NCBI GenBank assembly: GCA_963575745.1
Contig: CAUYUJ010014611.1
Span: 297,501-347,500, forward strand
Direction of reading: 5' to 3'
Length of the DNA stretch: 50,000 bases
Origin: Prorocentrum cordatum
Taxonomy: Eukaryota > Sar > Dinophyceae > Prorocentrales > Prorocentraceae
The position numbers were made by a program, and so were the translations under genes. Under the pieces are notes generated by a model that ran no database searches, had not been told where the DNA came from, and was given only the letters and a program-made list of their open reading frames with translations. Positions 1 through 10,257 of the stretch are shown in pieces (positions within the stretch are counted from its first letter, which is position 1; each line of letters starts with the position of its first letter).

Positions 1-445
1 AGTCAGAACTCATCAGAAGGATGCGCGGTAGGGATGCAAGGGCCTTGGAAGGCCATGTTGATGTTCTTCGAAAGGGGTTGGCCAGCGAAAGTTGCCAAGG
101 ATTGGCCGAAGTGGCAAGGATGCTAGGGTAGCCTTGGACCGTCGCTTACTATGCGCTTTGACTGTAGTGACCTTACGCCACGGTCTACTCGGGCCGCCAG
201 CGCGGCACGCCACATTGGAGACGAGGGCGCTTACGCGCGACCTTACGTGGGCAGCTTACGCGCCAATGTCGGCCCTGACGACCCCGTTGTTTTGCGTCGT
301 TCGGATGAGGAGAGAACATGGGGAACCGGGCGGAAATGAGAGCGTAGGAGAGAAAAGGATGGAGAAATGGAGGGAAAGGAGAGGGGAGATCAGAAGAGGG
401 AGGTGGGGAGGGGGAGGGGACACGAATGAAGCCGCCGCCGTACCC
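1..445. other. Unassigned left edge
   Basis: No coding region, RNA or repeat is recognised here. The last third (about 300-420) is a purine-rich stretch. Open frames crossing this part are continuations of the simple-repeat frame further right. Confidence 0.5.
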
Positions 446-800
446 CCTGGCACGTTGAGGCGTGGTAGAATGCCACGTGCTGTCTGGCAGGGTTTCTGTA
501 ACCTTCTAAGGGGCCCCACCTCCTCGGGAAGCGCCTCGCTGCGTGCACCGCCTCCTCTTCCCGAGGCTCTGCCGGCGCCCAGACACATCCCCGACGCTCT
601 CCAAAGCGTCCAAGATGCCCAAGATGGCTTCCAAGACGGACCTGGGAGGCCACCACAGCCGCCAAGATGGCCGAAGAGCGATCAAACACGGCCCAAGCGG
701 CCCCCAAGAAGCCCCCAGAGCGCTCCAGGAGGATTCCCACGAGGGCCCAAAGAAGCAAAGTTCGTTGATGTTTTTCGAGCTTCCGAAGCTCCAAGACGGC
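446..800 (+). repeat. Dispersed repeat family X, copy 1
   Basis: This stretch aligns by eye with 26,388-26,790. Both copies share a GTGGTAGAATGCCA start, a TTCTGT...CTAAGGGGCCC segment, a TCTCGAGGCTCTG-like segment and ATGGCTTCC(A/C)AGACGGACCTGG. Both then run into a CCAAGA-rich block. Shorter relatives lie at 13,190-13,242 (plus) and 13,444-13,619 (minus). No coding capacity is evident, so the class of element is unknown. Confidence 0.6.
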
Positions 801-1025
801 CCCAGGGGCTCCCAAAACCGCCCCGAGACGGCCCACGAGCCCCTCAAGAGGGTCCCGAGACGGCCCAAGAGGGCCTCAAATCGGCCCAAGATGCACCCAA
901 GACAACCCACGAGAGCTCCAAAAGGGGCCCAAGAGGGAGAACACGAACCGACAATTCCAGCCTTCCGCCCGAAGAGGCCCCCGAGAGACCCCAAGAGGCC
1001 TCGAAGGAGCCCCAAGAGACCCCAA
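600..1025 (+). repeat. CCAAGA-rich degenerate block
   Basis: Words such as GGCCCCAAGA, CCAAGACGG and CCCAAGAGG recur every 9-15 bases with heavy degeneration. The same texture occurs in about ten other places in the window, on both strands. Frames across it are Pro/Arg/Lys/Gln-rich and look like repeat translations. It follows family X, as in the 26.4 kb copy. Confidence 0.6.
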
Positions 1026-1028
1026 GAG

Positions 1029-1289
1029 GCATCATCATCATCATCATCATCAGCAGCAGCATCATCATCATCAGCAGCATCATCAGCATCATCATCATAA
1101 TCAGCATACTCATCATCCTCATCCTCATCCTCTTCCTCATCCTCATCCTGATCATAATCCTCATCCTCATCCTCATCCTCATCATCATCACCACCATCCT
1201 CATCGTTCTCGGCATCGCCATCACCTTCGTTATCGTCATCGTCATCACCATCATCATCATGATGATCATCATCATCATCATCATCATCG

Positions 1290-1347
<58 letters not shown>

Positions 1348-1515
1348 ACTCGTCATACTCATCACCATCACCACCATCACCACCACAACCATCATCATCA
1401 CCAGCACCATGAGCAGCAGCACCACCAGCAGCATCGTCGTCATCAGTATGAGCAACGTGAGCAACATCCTCATCATCATAATCATCATCATCATCATCAT
1501 CATCATCGTCATCAC

Positions 1516-1552
<37 letters not shown>

Positions 1553-2056
1553 GCCAACACGAGGATTATCATCGTCAGCATGATCACTATCATCATCCTC
1601 AGAATCAGCATCATCATGAGTATTAGATCATCGTCATCGTCATTGTCATTATCACCACCACCAGCACCATCACCATCATAATCACCAGCTCACCATCACC
1701 ATCACCATCACCGTTTTTTGACCATCATCATCATCACCATCATCATAGTCAGTATCAGCATCATCATCGATATTACAGCAACGTCATCGCCATTGTCATC
1801 ATCATCACCACCATCACCATCACCATCACCATCACCATTCATCATCACCAGCTAATCATCACCATCATCACCAGCTCACCATCATCAGCAGTATCATCAG
1901 CAGAATCATGATCAGCATCAGCATCACCATCTCCACGATTACATCATCGTCGTCGTCATGGTCGTCATCGTCATCACCATAACGATCCCAATCACCATCT
2001 CACCATCACCATCTCTCCATCACCATCATCACCACCACCACCACCATCATCATCAA

Positions 2057-2101
<45 letters not shown>

Positions 2102-2294
2102 CATCCTCATCATCATCATCCTCATCATCATCAGCAGCATCATCATCATCATAATCATCATCGTCACCATCATCATGATCATCATCATCATCATCATCAC
2201 CATCACCATCATCATCATCATTATCATCATCATCCTCATCCTCATCCTCATCCTCATCCTCATCCTCATCCTCATCATCATCATCACCATCACC

Positions 2295-2328
<34 letters not shown>

Positions 2329-2396
2329 TCATCACCGACACCACCACCACCACCATCATCATCATCATCGTCATCATCATCATCATCATCACCACC

Positions 2397-2469
<73 letters not shown>

Positions 2470-2560
2470 CCACGATCACCATCACCATCACCATCACCAT
2501 CATCATCATCATCATCAGCATCATCATGATCCTCGTCGTCGTCGTTATGAGGTCCATCCC
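1029..2560 (+). repeat. CAT trinucleotide array, about 1.5 kb
   Basis: This is a long, imperfect CAT/ATC repeat interrupted by CAC, CCT, AGC and CGT variants. It gives poly-His, poly-Ile and poly-Ser frames on plus and poly-Met and poly-Asp frames on minus. None of these shows a non-repetitive domain, so no gene is called. A similar array in the opposite orientation (GAT) lies at 34,985-35,560. Confidence 0.95.
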
Positions 2561-2679
2561 TCGTAAATACGGTCTCCGGTGCCCCCTCGAAGGAGAGCCG
2601 CCGAGCATGCTGGGCCGGCACAGTGGCGGGAACTTGCCGCAGGCAGCTGGATACTAAAAAAGTTACGTGATGTGGCAAT

Positions 2680-3300
2680 ACGGAAAGGCTACTTTTTCTC
2701 TGTCCATCCCCGATCCTTTGCTCCTCCTCCTCCTTCGCCACTTCGTTCTGGTTTATGTATCTTCTTTTCCCTCTTACTCCACGCCCCCTTTCATACCTCC
2801 TCCATTCTCCTCCCCTCCTTCAAGGTGCACTCCCAGACCTCTCCCTTCCCTTCCCTACACAACCCCCGTCCCTCTTGCGCTCACCCCACCTCGCTCCCTT
2901 GCACCCTCGGCGCCTAATATCCCCGCCCAATACTCCCTTTGCTCCCTTCCCCACATCCACCCTCGCGGCACCCGGCCTCTTGATCCCCTCCTGCCGCATT
3001 CCCACCTCCAGGATCTGGCACGGCAGGCCGCCTTGGGTTATACCGCATTCCCTCCCCAGGCAGCCGTTGGCACGCGAGAGCATTCGTGAACCACCAGAAT
3101 TTGACTCTCCTGCTCCTCCACCTCCTTCCCTCCCAACCCCACCCACCCCCCTCCAGCCCCCATCTACTCCTCCCACGCCCTACCTCTACGTCTCTGCCTC
3201 GCGCCCCCCCATGCCCATCCTCCCCCCCTCCACCGCTTCCTTTTCCCTCCCCCTATTCACCTTTCCACTTCCCCACCATTCCTCCAAGCCCTTTGGAGAA
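2680..3300 (+). repeat. Pyrimidine-rich stretch
   Basis: The plus strand is strongly C/T-rich, with many CTCC and CCCC runs. Its Pro/Ser/Leu frames follow from that composition. No gene is seen. Confidence 0.5.
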
Positions 3301-3324
3301 ACCCAGAAAAACTATGTATCTGCA

Positions 3325-3400
3325 TCTCTCCTGGGGTGCGCTCTGACCAGAATTTGAAGAGAATCCAGCCGTGGCGACGAAGGCTCTCCAGGACGAGCAG
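3325..3400 (+). repeat. Dispersed repeat, also at 19,866
   Basis: CCTGGGGTGCGCTCTGACC, followed by GAATCCAG and GTGGCGACGA, matches 19,866-19,940 in the same order with scattered substitutions. It is a short two-copy repeat of unknown class. Confidence 0.55.
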
Positions 3401-3578
3401 CAATATCGGTATTTTTGCCTCCTCTATTTCTGGCGCCGTGAGTCTTGCTCGCAACGTGACCCCCAGAAATCTGGACCGTTTCCTCTGGACGAGTTCTTCA
3501 TCCCCGGCCGCTGGCCGCTTTTTAGCGGTCACGGGGCCCAGCAAAAGCCCCAGAGGACGGAAACGGCCAACAACCTTT

Positions 3579-3755
3579 CAGTCGGACCTAGGCCAGAAGA
3601 ACATCCCTCAACAACATGAGACAATCCGCCAGCCAACAAAAACACTGAACATCCTAGGGTACCCTCCCCAGGATGCACAAGAACACCCAACAAGCACGAA
3701 GATCATCAGGGCACCGTCCCCGAACCGACCTTGACCTTAGACCTCGGTCCGACTG
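3579..3755 (+). mobile_element. TIR-175 element, copy 1 (MITE-like)
   Basis: This is a 177-bp non-coding element. It starts with CAGTCGGACC and ends with the exact reverse complement GGTCCGACTG, so it has 10-bp perfect terminal inverted repeats. Three further copies lie in the same orientation at 8,078, 28,734 and 37,974. The body is conserved: AGAACAT near the left end, GGGTACC(G/C)TCCCC in the middle, and TCGACCT(T/C)GA before the right end. Size, terminal repeats and lack of coding suggest a non-autonomous DNA transposon. No clear target duplication is visible for this copy. Confidence 0.7.
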
Positions 3756-3795
3756 CACGTCCTGACATTATAACAACGAGAAGGGGCCTCCGCCC

Positions 3796-3970
3796 CTGAG
3801 ATCCGACATTGCAAAAAAAAAAAACAGAAAAACATCGCCCAGAGCTCCGGACCCCATCTTTTGGCGCCATTTTTGGAGCCGGATCGATCTGTGAGGATCC
3901 CGGGGCCCGAAATTGCGCAAAAACGCCAGTGGAGAAAAAATTGCAACGCCAGGTCACCACGATCTCAGGG
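3796..3970 (+). repeat. Dispersed repeat, also at 15,163
   Basis: The order CTGAGATCCGAC, A-rich run, GACCCCATCTTT, GCCGGATCGAT, CCCGGGGCCCGAAA, GAAAAA.TTG and CTCAGGG is shared with 15,163-15,336. The copies are clearly diverged but collinear over about 170 bp. No coding or terminal repeats are seen. Confidence 0.65.
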
Positions 3971-4439
3971 TCCACCCTTCCCCCTCCCGCCCCCATTCTC
4001 CGCTACATCCTGCGCCCTCCCGCCCATCGAATAGGGGATCGACTATAGAATTGATCTACCCCAAAAGTATTTTCTTCGTCGAATCCAATTAAAACACGTA
4101 TAGTGCTCCGTAAATCTACAGAGCAATCTGCGCATGTTGCGCAAACTCGACTGGAGAAACACAATTTTGGGGTAAATCCATTATGTAGTCGATCCCCTGC
4201 TGGAACCCCCAAGGCGGCGCCGTTCAGCCTGCCCCTCGCGCCCTGCCCGGTCGAGGTCCAGGTACTCGACGTTCCGGAAGAGGAACAGCCGGTTCACCCC
4301 CTGCAGCGAGGAAGCGGGTAAGGGGGGGAAACTCCCAGATCCCCGACGGCATGAACTGTTCCCAGACTTCCGCGGAGATGTCTTCTGCAATCCGCGGCAA
4401 CAGAGGTCCCGACTCCTTCTCCGAGGGTGGTTTTTCGTC

Positions 4440-5020
4440 GGAGTCGTCCCAGAGACCCCGAAGACAGCACAAGAGCGCTCCAAGAGTGACCGACGTGACC
4501 TCAAGACGACCCCCAAGAAGCCATCATATCCCCAAAGATCGTCCCGAAACGTCCCAAGAGGCCTCCAAGAGCACTCCCAAGCAGACCCCAAGATGCAAAA
4601 ATCATTGATTTTCTATTGGTTTTTGGTGTATTTTGGGGTTCTCCTCTTTTGGGCTTCCGGACGCTCCAAGACGGCGGTCTTCTGGGCGTCCGAAGCCGCC
4701 TGGGAGGCTCTAAAATCGCCCCATAACCATTCCAAAGGGCTTCCAGGCAGTCCAAGAGAGCCCCAAAACGGCACAACAGGGGTCCAAGATGGCCCTCAGA
4801 GAGCCCCATGGCGGCCCAAGATGGCCCCAAGACACCCTCCGAAGCATTCCAAATCGTGACCCGGTCGTTCAGGGAGACCGCGGTTGGAGGCAGGGCGACC
4901 CGAGGAAGCCCCCAGAGGCCCCCAGAACACGCCCAACTCCAGAAGGCCTTAAGAAAGCTTGACATAACTTTTGCGAGGCCCCCAGAGGCTCTCCAAGGAG
5001 GAACCTCCGCAAAAAGAGCC
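4440..5020 (+). repeat. CCAAGA-rich degenerate block
   Basis: It has the same texture as 600-1,025. A CAAAAATCATTGATT segment followed by a T-rich stretch near 4,590-4,650 has a relative, on the opposite strand, near 27,250-27,290. This suggests that a larger ancestral repeat carries these blocks. Confidence 0.5.
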
Positions 5021-5240
5021 GAGGAGGATGGGGAGAATGCGCAGGATATGGCGAAAATGAGGAAAAAGAAACATGGAGGAAGGATAACGAATAACATTAT
5101 TATAGCGGCGATGCCAGAAAAGGCAACAAAGAGTCATAGCTAAATTGTCGGCTTGACCTTCCTGCTATTCCGCCTGCATACCAAACTTCAAGGACCAAGG
5201 TGCATGGCGCGAAGCGCCACTGCAGTCTTGTATATCTATC

Positions 5241-5290
5241 TCTCCCTCTATATATATATATATATATATACATACATATATAATGCATAT
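5241..5290. repeat. TA dinucleotide repeat
   Basis: A short (TA)n tract with CATA interruptions. A (CA)n tract follows at about 5,454-5,475, inside the next dispersed repeat. Confidence 0.8.
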
Positions 5291-5440
5291 ATACATGTAC
5301 GGAAAAAGAAAGAAACAAAATCAATCCTCGGATCTCTGGGTTCGTTCCTGCCCTTTCTCCCTGGGGGTCGGCCTGGGGGCCCGTCAATCGGGCCCCTGGG
5401 CCATGGAGAATGGAGAATGGACCCAGGGCGAGCAGAAGTA

Positions 5441-5665
5441 AAGAGGCCCAGGGACACACACACACACACACACCAAAAAAAACGAATCCCAGGATTCCCC
5501 CTATTTTTCCCCATATGTTCTAAAGTTTCGTCTCCCCCCCCCCACTTTCCACATTTCACACATATTTTCCTGGGGATCGGCGATTATTTGTGTCTGTGTG
5601 CTTTTCCCCCTCCTGAAGAAGCACTCCCAGGGAAGCGGTCTTTCCTAGATTTCGAAGCTCCTCAT
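5441..5665 (+). repeat. Dispersed repeat, also at 35,815
   Basis: GGCCCAGGGAC, then (CA)n, ATCCCAGGAT.CCCC, ATATGTTCT, GTTTCGT.T and TGTGTCTGTGT, each in the same order, are shared with 35,815-35,998. A weaker relative is visible near 17,625-17,700. It is a non-coding repeat of unknown class. Confidence 0.65.
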
Positions 5666-5790
5666 CGGGCACGGGGACCATCAAAAACTGATCCGGGATG
5701 ACAAACCATCCCATGGGAAGGGGTCGGGACCTCTGGGGCCGCGGATTGAAACAAAAAACAGATTCGTGGATGTCTGGGTGGGAGCGAGAG
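5636..5790 (+). repeat. Dispersed repeat, also at 23,106
   Basis: GTCGGGACCTCTGGGGCCGC, with GGATTGAAA following directly, and TGGATGTCTGGG match 23,106-23,258 closely. The upstream part (TTTCCT, ATCAAAA) is weaker. It abuts the preceding dispersed repeat. Confidence 0.65.
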
Positions 5791-5795
5791 GAATA

Positions 5796-5940
5796 GGTGA
5801 CAACATGTGAACCCTACCCCCACCCCCCACGACTTCTAAGGGCAGGGGGGGGTCATCTCGCTCGGGGGCTCTCGAACGACGTGAACCTCCCACCCCTTAG
5901 AAACCGTGGGGGGTGGGGGTAGGGTTCACAAGTGGTCACC
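5796..5940. mobile_element. Inverted-repeat (foldback) element
   Basis: Two 45-bp arms, 5,796-5,840 and 5,896-5,940, are reverse complements with about 41 of 45 positions matching. Both arms carry GTGAACCCTACCCCCACCCC. The spacer is 55 bp. There is no coding capacity. It is either a small foldback transposon or a recent palindrome. No convincing flanking target duplication is seen. Confidence 0.65.
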
Positions 5941-6398
5941 GAAAGAAACGATGGCAAACCGAGTCCCACACCTTCCACCCACCCTCTCAGATCGCATTGC
6001 ATCCCCTCCCATCTGCCAGAGTGGATGCCTCAGGGGGGGTCGATCTCCAAGTGGCAGCCACGGGACCTAACCAGGTTGCTGGCGAGGTCTGTTTTTTGTG
6101 GGGGAGAAGTGAGAAACGAGAGGAGAAGCAGGAGAAGGATGTGGAGGGGGCGGATGGGGGGAAAGGAGAGGGACGGCAGCGACGACGAGGGATTCGGATC
6201 CAGAAGCGTGGCGCGCGCTGGGACGAGAGCGTGTTTCCGATAGACAGGAGCGCGGGCTGTCGCTCGACGCGAATCGGCTCGGCAAAGCCGGCGTGCGCTC
6301 TCGCGCGTCGGCGGACCTCCTTTGGGCAACGCCTTTCCCATCCATGGAGTGCGAGCACGACGAGTCATAGCACGTGGTGTTTTCGCATGACGCCCATG

Positions 6399-6591
6399 TC
6401 GGAGGGTGTGAAGTGAGAAGGAGAAAGCCGTCTCACAGAAGACGGCGGGACTTCTCAGAAGCCCTCCGGGCTTCTGAGAACTTCCCAGTGTCTTCGGGTG
6501 ATGCTTAGAAAATTTCTCAGAAGGCCAGGGGACATCCGAGCCTTCTGAGAAGGCCCGCCCCTTCCCACTTCCCCCCCTCGCTCGCCGCCGA
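6399..6591. mobile_element. CTTCTGAGAAG foldback element, copy A
   Basis: This 193-bp element starts TCGG and ends GCCGCCGA. It is flanked on both sides by CCATG, a probable 5-bp target duplication. Inside are repeated CTTCTGAGAAG or CTTCTCAGAAG palindromes. The right end (CACTTCCCCCCCTCGCTCGC) is the reverse complement of the left end seen in copies at 13,243 and 13,632. It is probably a non-autonomous foldback transposon. Other copies are at 13,243, 13,632, 33,635 and a fragment at 49,543. Confidence 0.75.
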
Positions 6592-6599
6592 CCATGGCC

Positions 6600-7060
6600 C
6601 GTCGGCAAGCAAAAGGTAGGCCCTCACCAGGACAGCCAGAGTTGGGTGGGCACCGGCAGCACGCGAGCACCCCGCGCCGCAGCGCAGCACGCCCAGCACT
6701 GCGGCGACTGCGCGCGAGCGTCCCGCGCAGCAGCGCAGTGTTGGGCGTCCAGGCGTCGCCTAAGGGAGGGTCCAAAGGGCCCATTCAGAGTGCGTGGTGC
6801 ATGGTAGAGCACGTGATTGCATGGCGTAGAAGAGCATGGCAGAGCGTAGCATGTCAGAGCGTGGCGTGGTATTCCGTGGTGAATCAGTGCATCACAAAGC
6901 ATTGAAACGCGAAACGCCGCATCGGAGAGCAACACAGAACACAACGCCGCAGCGCATGTCATGGCATGACACGGGGTTCCTTGGAGGGTCGGTGGATCGC
7001 CTGGGTGCGGCGTGGAGCCAATCTCGAAGCATACATCCAAAAAGAAGAACACATCCACGG
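6600..7060. other. GCATGG-rich unassigned stretch
   Basis: Between about 6,790 and 6,970 short words such as GCATGG and AGAGC recur irregularly, suggesting a decayed minisatellite. At the right edge, 7,063 begins GTAAGT, a strong splice-donor match, so the last bases before it may be exonic. No product can be named. Confidence 0.3.
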
Positions 7061-7065
7061 ACGTA

Positions 7066-7290
7066 AGTATACCTCCATGCATTGATGAAGGAAGTTCGGT
7101 ATGCTCGTTGTGCGAGACGTACGACAGCAAGGTGAAGCGTCTGAAGTGCAACACCGTGGCAGGAACCGACAGCGACGGCCTCTTTCGGAAGATCATCATT
7201 CTCCTTTCTCGAGCGTGAGAAGGGCGTGAAGCTCGTGGGAGTGGCGTCTCCACCAGACTTCGAGCACAGGATGCAGGGCGCGATCGACGA
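7066..7290 (+). CDS. Possible exon(s), unknown protein
   Basis: One frame reads SSVCSLCETYDSKVKRLKC, then NTVAGTDSDGLFRK. A second frame from about 7,202 reads FLEREKGVKLVGVASPPDF then EHRMQGAIDE. Both have balanced composition and G/C-ending codons, unlike the surrounding repeats. The second stretch ends at GTGAGC (7,291), a good splice donor, and GTAAGT stands just upstream at 7,063. The CxxC suggests a metal-binding part, but no family is recognised. The two pieces lie in different frames, so an intron, a frameshift or decay must separate them. They are partial exons at best. Confidence 0.4.
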
Positions 7291-7452
7291 GTGAGCCCTG
7301 CACTTGAAGTTCCAGGCCCGTGCCGCCGCCAGCCGAGAGACAGTCCCCCCTTGCCTCGTCCTCCTCCTTCGCCTCCCCCTCCTCCTCCCCCTCCTCCTCC
7401 CCCTCCTCCCCTCGGTGCAACCAACGGTACTCGACTGTCAAATCGATTTCAG

Positions 7453-7502
7453 GAAGCTCGTCAACGTTTCTTCGAGCGTTCGAATCCCGAGAATGAACAG
7501 CA
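7453..7502 (+). CDS. Possible small internal exon
   Basis: GATTTCAG precedes 7,453 and GTGAGA follows 7,502, giving a 50-bp segment with acceptor and donor in the right places. One frame reads EARQRFFERSNPENEQ. That frame does not join in phase with the donor at 7,291 if the upstream frame is right, so the gene model stays open. Confidence 0.3.
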
Positions 7503-7621
7503 GTGAGACTTGTGCGTGCACTTGTGCTACTAGTATGAGTGCACTGCGTTCGCGGCCCTGGATGCGTCGTGCTGATCCAAGGCTTGCGTGCACTGTCGTC
7601 GGGAACGTTGTGGCAGCTCTC

Positions 7622-7850
7622 TGGGGGGTGCCCGTTTTGGTGGATCACTTGAAACCTTTCGACTGCTGGATCTCAAGGGTGCCCGTTGTGGTGGAACTTC
7701 GGGGGTGCTCGCTTTGGTGGATATTTGGGGGCGATCGCTTGGGGAGATACTTTGGAGTGCTCGTTTTCAGGGGGTCTTTAGGAGTGCTCGCTTTGGCGAA
7801 TCTTGGGGGGGGTGCTCGTTGGGGCGGATCTCTGGGGAACGCGATTTTAA
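7622..7850 (+). repeat. Degenerate minisatellite
   Basis: GGTGCTCGCTTTGGTGGAT-like words recur at roughly 33-40 bp about six times, with changes such as GTGCCCGTTTTGGTGG and GTGCTCGTTGGGGCGG. The open frames through it are repetitive Gly/Leu/Arg sequence and are not taken as coding. Confidence 0.55.
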
Positions 7851-8077
7851 AGAGCCAGAAGTGTAGAAATGAAGCTAAAGATGAAGCGAGATCGCCTTCT
7901 CTGGAAGGACCGACAACATCCAGATTGGAAAACGCACATGCAGACGCAGCTAGTGTACATCATGTGTGTAAAAAACATGCGCGGAGGGGGAGCGAAAGCG
8001 TGGAATTGGAACAACACCTGGGAAAGGCCAAATATATTCATATCGCGTGAAAACAATGCGCGGAGGGGGGCGGGCGA

Positions 8078-8251
8078 CAGTCGGACCTAGGGCAGAAGAA
8101 CATCCTTCAAGGGCATGAGACCCTCCGCAGGCCAAACTGAAGAACATCCGAGTGCACCCTCCCCCAAGATACACAAGAACATCCAGCAAGCACGAAGAAC
8201 ATTGGGGTACCGTCCCCGAATCGACCTCGATCTTATACCTCGGTCCGTCCG
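8078..8251 (+). mobile_element. TIR-175 element, copy 2
   Basis: It starts CAGTCGGACC and ends with CGGTCCGTCCG, a damaged right inverted repeat. The body aligns along its whole length with the copies at 3,579, 28,734 and 37,974, including the AAGAACATCC, CACAAGAACATCCA and TCGACCTCGATCTTA segments. Confidence 0.7.
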
Positions 8252-8330
8252 TGTCTTTTCATGAGCTTCGCGGGAGAGAGGAGAGAAGTACGCACAGTGT
8301 GTAAGTACGCAGGGAGGCGGATGGAAGACT

Positions 8331-8447
8331 TCAATAGTACAGGCCCCGTGCGGCGTGGCCGCTGCCATGGGCCTCCCGCACGCGCGTGGACGAGATGGCG
8401 CGCAAGTAGACGAACAGCTGCGCCGTTACCAGCGAGTCGAAGCCCGC
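8331..8447 (-). CDS. Possible 3'-terminal exon
   Basis: On the minus strand CGCTTGCAG, a good acceptor, precedes 8,447. The frame then reads AGFDSLVTAQLFVYLRAISS and continues TRVREAHGSGHAARGLYY to a stop. Nearly all codons end in G or C and the composition is protein-like. The plus strand reads less well. No family is recognised. It could be the last exon of a minus-strand gene whose other parts are the islands at 11,445 and 12,783, but no junction can be shown. Confidence 0.4.
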   Translation of the reverse strand, partial: AGFDSLVTAQLFVYLRAISSTRVREAHGSGHAARGLYY

Positions 8448-8499
8448 CTGCAAGCGCAAACCGCGCAGAATCCGATATTCCCCCTGCATCCTCCTTCTC

Positions 8500-8556
8500 T
8501 TCCTCCTTCTCCTCCTTCTCCTCCTCCCGCGAAGACGACGACGACGACGACGACGA

Positions 8557-8630
<74 letters not shown>

Positions 8631-8652
8631 GCAGCGGCGGCGGCGGCGGCGG
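8500..8652. repeat. CTC, GAC and GGCGAC repeat tract
   Basis: This is a compound simple repeat: CTCCTT units, then GACGAC, then GGCGAC hexamers, then GGC. It gives Ala/Thr, Asp/Gly and Arg frames that are not genes. Confidence 0.95.
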
Positions 8653-8825
8653 CAGAGGTGTGAGGGCCGACACCGCTCCCCGAGGAGAAATTCTGAGATG
8701 ACGATCGCTGCATGAGGAAATGCAATGCAAAGGATCTCGCGCAAGAGGAGGTACAAGTGAGGGAGGGGAGGGGAGAAAAGAAAGAGGGGAGGCTGATCCA
8801 CTCACAATTCTGCAGATCGCCGCCC

Positions 8826-8865
8826 TAGAATCACGTGCGCGCTTCGCGCGCGCGCATAGGTTCTA
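8826..8865. repeat. TAGAACC/GGTTCTA GC hairpin, copy 1
   Basis: A 40-bp near-palindrome starts TAGAATCACG, runs through GCGCGCTTCGCGCGCGC and ends AGGTTCTA. Two close relatives sit at 25,515 and 26,179. Same ends, same GC stem and same TTC-type loop make this a recurring hairpin unit rather than chance. Confidence 0.65.
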
Positions 8866-8869
8866 CCGC

Positions 8870-9965
8870 AGGCCAGGAGCATGGTTCAACAAGTTCGGCC
8901 TCACACTCTCAGGAACGCGTACTACATGCGTCAACGCCCCTTTTAGGCGTGGACTAGAAGCTCGGCCATATGGTCATTCGTGGGAGGAGGGCGTCCTGGT
9001 TGGGTAATCCTACTGAGCTCAAGTGGCACGTGCGCTCGTGGGGGCGTCTCCCAAGGACTCCTGGGAGGCCCAGCACGGGAGTGCCCCAGAGGCAGGGGAG
9101 GTGGTTCGAAGTCGCTCCACCAAGCCGCCCTCCCCGTGACCGCTCCTCGCGACGGGGGAGGGCGCCCCGCAAATCGCAGGTGGCCGGAGACCGCTCCACC
9201 GGCCCGCCATGGAGGCCGCAAAACGGCGGCGACCGTCAAACGGCGGCGGGCCCGAGGCAGGAGAAGCGAGAACACGGGGGTTATGGAGGCCTCCTGCGGC
9301 CCCCCCGCGTCCAGAGCTCCCGACCCCCCCCTCAAGCGGGCCGTCCAGGCGGCGTGCGGGCAATGGATGATGGCCAAAATGGAGTGGCATGCCTCTGAGG
9401 AGGAAAGACCCCCGTAGAGAACAGGGAGAACACACAGAGGCAAGGCCAGGGTAGAGCAAGGAACAGAGCAAGGGCGCAAAGGGCGCAAAAGCTCAAGCAC
9501 CAGAGTGACCAGAGCCACCCCTGGTCGGGCTGACCCCCCGCATGCGCTGACCAAGTGTGGCCCCCTTTCTACCCCGCCGACGTCAACAACATGAATAAAC
9601 GTCGACAACATGAATCGCATAATTATATTCATCATCAAGTTCACTAGAGATGCACACTAAACCTGTACTGCATCGACATGGGCAAACACGGCGAGAATCG
9701 CGATCTGGTAAAACAACTCAATCGACCGTGGGGCATGAGGGTGGGAAAAGGAGGGAGGGAGAGAGGAAGCCTTTTGGATGTGTTGGAGAAGCTTCTGGGT
9801 GCGCCGATGCAGAATTCCCCCTGGAGAGGCTTCCGGAACAGCGAGTAAGCCCCTCTGGGGGCATCGTCCAGGATGTGAGCGCGAGGCGCCATTGGGGCCG
9901 TTTCGGGGCTTCGCTTCGCCGCGCCTCATAGTGAGGGCGAGGATGAGGTTTCGGCCCCTGGCCCT
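8870..9965. other. Unassigned GC-rich sequence
   Basis: Unique-looking GC-rich DNA. From 9,050 to 9,370 both strands carry open frames rich in Pro, Arg and Gly that I do not trust. From 9,400 to 9,650 it is A/G-rich and then mixed. No repeat relative was found in the window. Confidence 0.4.
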
Positions 9966-9968
9966 GTT

Positions 9969-10190
9969 TTGGAAGGTGCTGCTGCTCACCCATTGGCCAT
10001 CCACTGCCACGAGACCCATTCCTTGTCCGTGCTGAATGGAATTTTGTATTGCTCCACCTGCGGGTGTTTCGCGGCCCAAAGTGTCCGAGGCCTGCGGGGG
10101 ACGTGCGCGCCTCCCACCCGAACGGGGTTGGAGGTGCTTGATCGGCTTGCGCGAGGGCTCCCGCCGAAGTCGGGGATGCCGTTCCCTCGT
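9969..10190 (+). CDS. CxxC zinc-ribbon-like domain fragment
   Basis: The frame reads ETHSLSVLNGILYCSTCGCF, then AAQSVRGLRGTCAPP, then TGLEVLDRLARGLPPKS. The pattern is His-Ser-Leu, a short hydrophobic strand, CxxCG, a later Cys, then a helix ending in RGLPP. The cysteines are coded at 10,050, 10,059 and 10,104. From memory, short domains with this H...CxxCG...C...G-L-x-P order are common in dinoflagellate proteins and repeats; this is unverified. GTGAGT at 10,189 could be a splice donor, and a TGA follows in frame at 10,194. The start is not defined. Its role is unknown and it may be part of a mobile element. Confidence 0.45.
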
Positions 10191-10257
10191 GAGTGATGTC
10201 GCTGATGCGGCCGAGCCAGCACTCGGAATCCGCGCGTTCGCCATAGCGCCATAGCAC

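Noticed and set aside
1958-2741. Poly-His (plus) and poly-Asp (minus) open frames of 200-250 residues
   Set aside because: Both are translations of the CAT array; no non-repetitive domain or splice context is present.
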